64,000 nucleotides of DNA from Trichopria drosophilae. Its lineage: Eukaryota; Arthropoda; Insecta; Hymenoptera; Diapriidae. Where the stretch lies: positions 30,367,501 to 30,431,500 of the forward strand of contig CM059586.1 of assembly GCA_030407085.1 (NCBI GenBank), read 5' to 3'. Below the pieces are notes generated by a model. That model made no database searches. It was not told the origin of the DNA and saw only the letters and a list, made by a program, of their open reading frames with translations. This document shows, in pieces, positions 61,671 to 64,000 of this stretch. Every line of letters starts with the position of its first letter. Positions within the stretch are counted from its first letter, which is position 1. The position numbers and the translations under genes were made by a program.

Positions 61671-64000
61671 GTGAGGATTCGATTTTTCGTCCAAAAATCG
61701 GCAACCTATTCGTTGCAAGCCAGTATGAGATGTCACGTGACTCTTATGTGATCGTAGAGTTCAGTGGTTTTAATTCAATTTTTCCAAAATTTCCCTACCT
61801 TTGTGAGCAATGTTTCGCCGCTACGAGATGTTATGTGAACACTATGTGATCTCTCAGTTTAGATTTTTATAATCTCATTGAGCAACGCGTTATATGGATA
61901 GGTGCACGTAATCCAGAAGGTATGTTTCTTACCGATGGTGACTTCGCCAAAATTTTGTCAAGATATATTCCAGTGTAATTTACGACTCATCGTGAGATAC
62001 AAAAGTTCGCCACGCATGATTTCATGTAAAATGTGATACCGAAAAAAATAATTGTAATATAATCTCTACAATTTTTGTCGAAGTAGTTGGACCAATTGTG
62101 ATTATCACGTGACATCACTTTGACAATTCTGTTATATCGTTGTATGTAAATGAGATGCTTCTGAAATTCTTCAAGTCAGTGCAATGTGAATCGTGTATGC
62201 CATGGAAAAATGGATGTTGATGTCATGTGAATCACATAAGATCACATGGATCACATAATGTCTCTAATAAATTTCGAATTTTTCAACTTCTATTGGAGTT
62301 CGCAGACATTTTTTGTTTGATCTCACAATCACATAATTGATGCTAACATTCCTTATTAATGCCTGCTAGTGATTTATCCGCCACTGGTTTTTATATACAG
62401 CGGAATGGTTTTTGTAAAGCTGTATTTCAGTGATGTATTATCTTTGCAAAAACTTGTGGCAATTTTAGAACTACGATGCAATCTTGTGTTGAGTAAGCTG
62501 ATAAGAGACGTTGAGTACGACAAATGTTATTACAAGATACGAACATTTCATCAAAAAAATTGGAGTTTAAAAGCTATTTTATAACCTTCAAAAATAGAGT
62601 TTTTAGTGAATTTATATTTTAAAATAATTTAAAAAAATGATTAGATGCAAAAAAAGACGAAAATAGATTGGAATATCTATAAAAATGTAATGTATCACAA
62701 ATTAATCGAAACCCCTTTTTACAAAACTAAAACTCACGTGTAGGAAGTAATTTGTTGAATGTTAACAAGACAAACGTTGAAAATGTAATTAATATAAGTA
62801 CTGATAAATCTTAACATATAAAAATCGGTATCTGTGTTCGCCTCCTCTTTTAATACGTCGAAGTAATTTACATAATAATGCCGATTCATTAATTGCAATT
62901 TACGCTGACTGTAGTGTATACTAACTTGAGATAGTGAATACAATTTTAGTAATCGCTTTCGGAAGAGAATAATCCATTAAAAAGTAATGCGATTTTCTAA
63001 GTATTATTGAACTTATAATTTGTTCATAAAAAACTTCTAAAAGAATTTTTGTTTGTCTTTTTTTTAGTTTTATTATTGGTTTTTACAAAAAATTATTTTT
63101 CAGTGAGGTTTGATTAGTTTAAACACTTTTCATTAATTTTTGGTTAATATTTCAATTTCATAGAGTCAAGGTTTATTTCATTTTTTGGATCAGATAATTT
63201 TTCATATTTATACATTTTTAAATTAATTTTTTTAATTCGTGAATGATCGAAAATAAGATTTTGTAATGTTTGGGTTATCTTAAACATTTTTAACTTTTCG
63301 ATACTTTTTTTTTATTTATAAGGTTATGAATTTCAGTGAACATTGTTTTTTTGATCGGCCGATCAAAATTCGAGAAATATACAATATGTGAATAAATTTA
63401 ACTGACACATTAGGAACAATCTTGCTGTTTAATTTTCGACTTAAAAACTTGACGAGAATTTAAACATTATTTCTACGGAAAGGGAAATAAAAATCTGATT
63501 GATTTTTGTTTTGAATTAATCAAAAGACAACATATTTAATTATACATTATTTGTCAGTGTAAAATAAAAGAAATGTCTAATTATATGTTACGTTCAAATT
63601 AAAATAGAAATATAGGAAATTTTGTTTCTTTATTTCACATACATTCTACAGACATTTGAAAGCAATTTTTATGTATTTATGCATGTCATAACAAATTTAT
63701 TCATAATTGAAGACAATTTGTATACTGAACAATATTTGAATAATTGAGTAAATAAATATTGACTTGAATTAAGAAAATATTTTTTTTTAATTATGTAATA
63801 TTTTCTGCAGAAGGCTAACAATTGGATAAACGTAAAACAATATTTGTCAATTATTTTACTTCCGACAGATCAAATCAATATTTACTCGTATATTAACATT
63901 TCTTTTCAACGGATATATATGTAACGATATAAATTATTTTACTGGAATGATCATCTACATAAAATTCGAAAAATAATTTTTGTAGGTATATTCATTTCTT
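61671..64000 (+). other. Intron-like AT-rich sequence
   Basis: It follows the donor at 61671 and contains no exon. The first 600 bases hold repeated TCACGTGA/TCACATGA/ATGTGAT words, including CACGTG at about 61734 and 62108. The remainder is AT-rich low-complexity sequence. It fits the start of a long first intron. Confidence 0.4.

Noticed and set aside
61085..61849. Open frames of 86, 93 and 124 codons in the GC-rich island
   Set aside because: Overlapping frames caused by low stop-codon frequency in GC-rich DNA. Amino-acid content is rich in R, P, G and S without a domain.
1..64000. CRISPR arrays, rRNA, operons or bacterial-type genes
   Set aside because: None seen. The repeats are inverted or dispersed, not spaced direct arrays, and the gene structure is eukaryotic.

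Overview
The window is AT-rich, intron-bearing eukaryotic DNA, most likely from an insect. Short GT-AG introns, a piggyBac-type element, a Penelope-like retroelement, TTAA target sites and many hairpin-forming MITE-like repeats all fit an insect. A hymenopteran is possible but not shown. Only one gene can be read with confidence. Layout: (1) 1-13798, + strand: the 3' part of the gene for the ciliary protein CFAP70 (older name TTC18). Nineteen exons can be joined with consistent splice phases into about 977 residues, ending in a stop and an AATAAA signal; the 5' end lies outside the window. Its introns carry a solo LTR with a 5-bp target duplication, several inverted-repeat elements and a 73-bp degenerate copy of one of its own exons. 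(2) 13.8-47.5 kb: a long stretch without a recognisable intact gene. It holds foldback elements (a 575-bp palindrome at 15.06-15.64 kb and another at 23.4-24.2 kb), small TIR elements (24.5, 26.8 and 30.5 kb), a decayed Penelope-like reverse transcriptase on the minus strand (32.05-32.89 kb), CpG-richer islands that may be promoters or first exons (25.3-25.65, 26.16-26.39, 38.15-38.25, 45.3-45.6 kb) and a coding-like but broken block at 39.4-40.15 kb. (3) 47529-47646, + strand: a clear 3'-terminal coding exon of a gene I cannot name, with an AATAAA downstream; its earlier exons were not found. (4) 48-60 kb: repeats, including a TTAA-flanked TIR element (48.4-48.8 kb), a 1.3-kb palindrome (52.34-53.66 kb), a TTAA-flanked piggyBac deletion derivative that keeps only the acidic transposase N-terminus (56.35-57.44 kb) and a 0.9-kb inverted-repeat element (59.1-60.0 kb). 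TATA-bearing candidate promoters lie at 49.64 and 55.43 kb. (5) 60.95-61.67 kb: a CpG-rich, GAGA-rich region ending in a strong splice donor, read as the promoter and noncoding first exon of a + strand gene whose coding part is beyond the window, followed by AT-rich intron-like sequence to 64 kb. No shared pathway is visible among the genes: CFAP70 acts in motile cilia or flagella, and the rest is dominated by mobile-element debris. The most unusual signals are the exon-fragment duplication inside CFAP70, the series of long snap-back palindromes, the eight-copy GTGCGCAAAAT foldback block, and the truncated but cleanly bordered piggyBac element.
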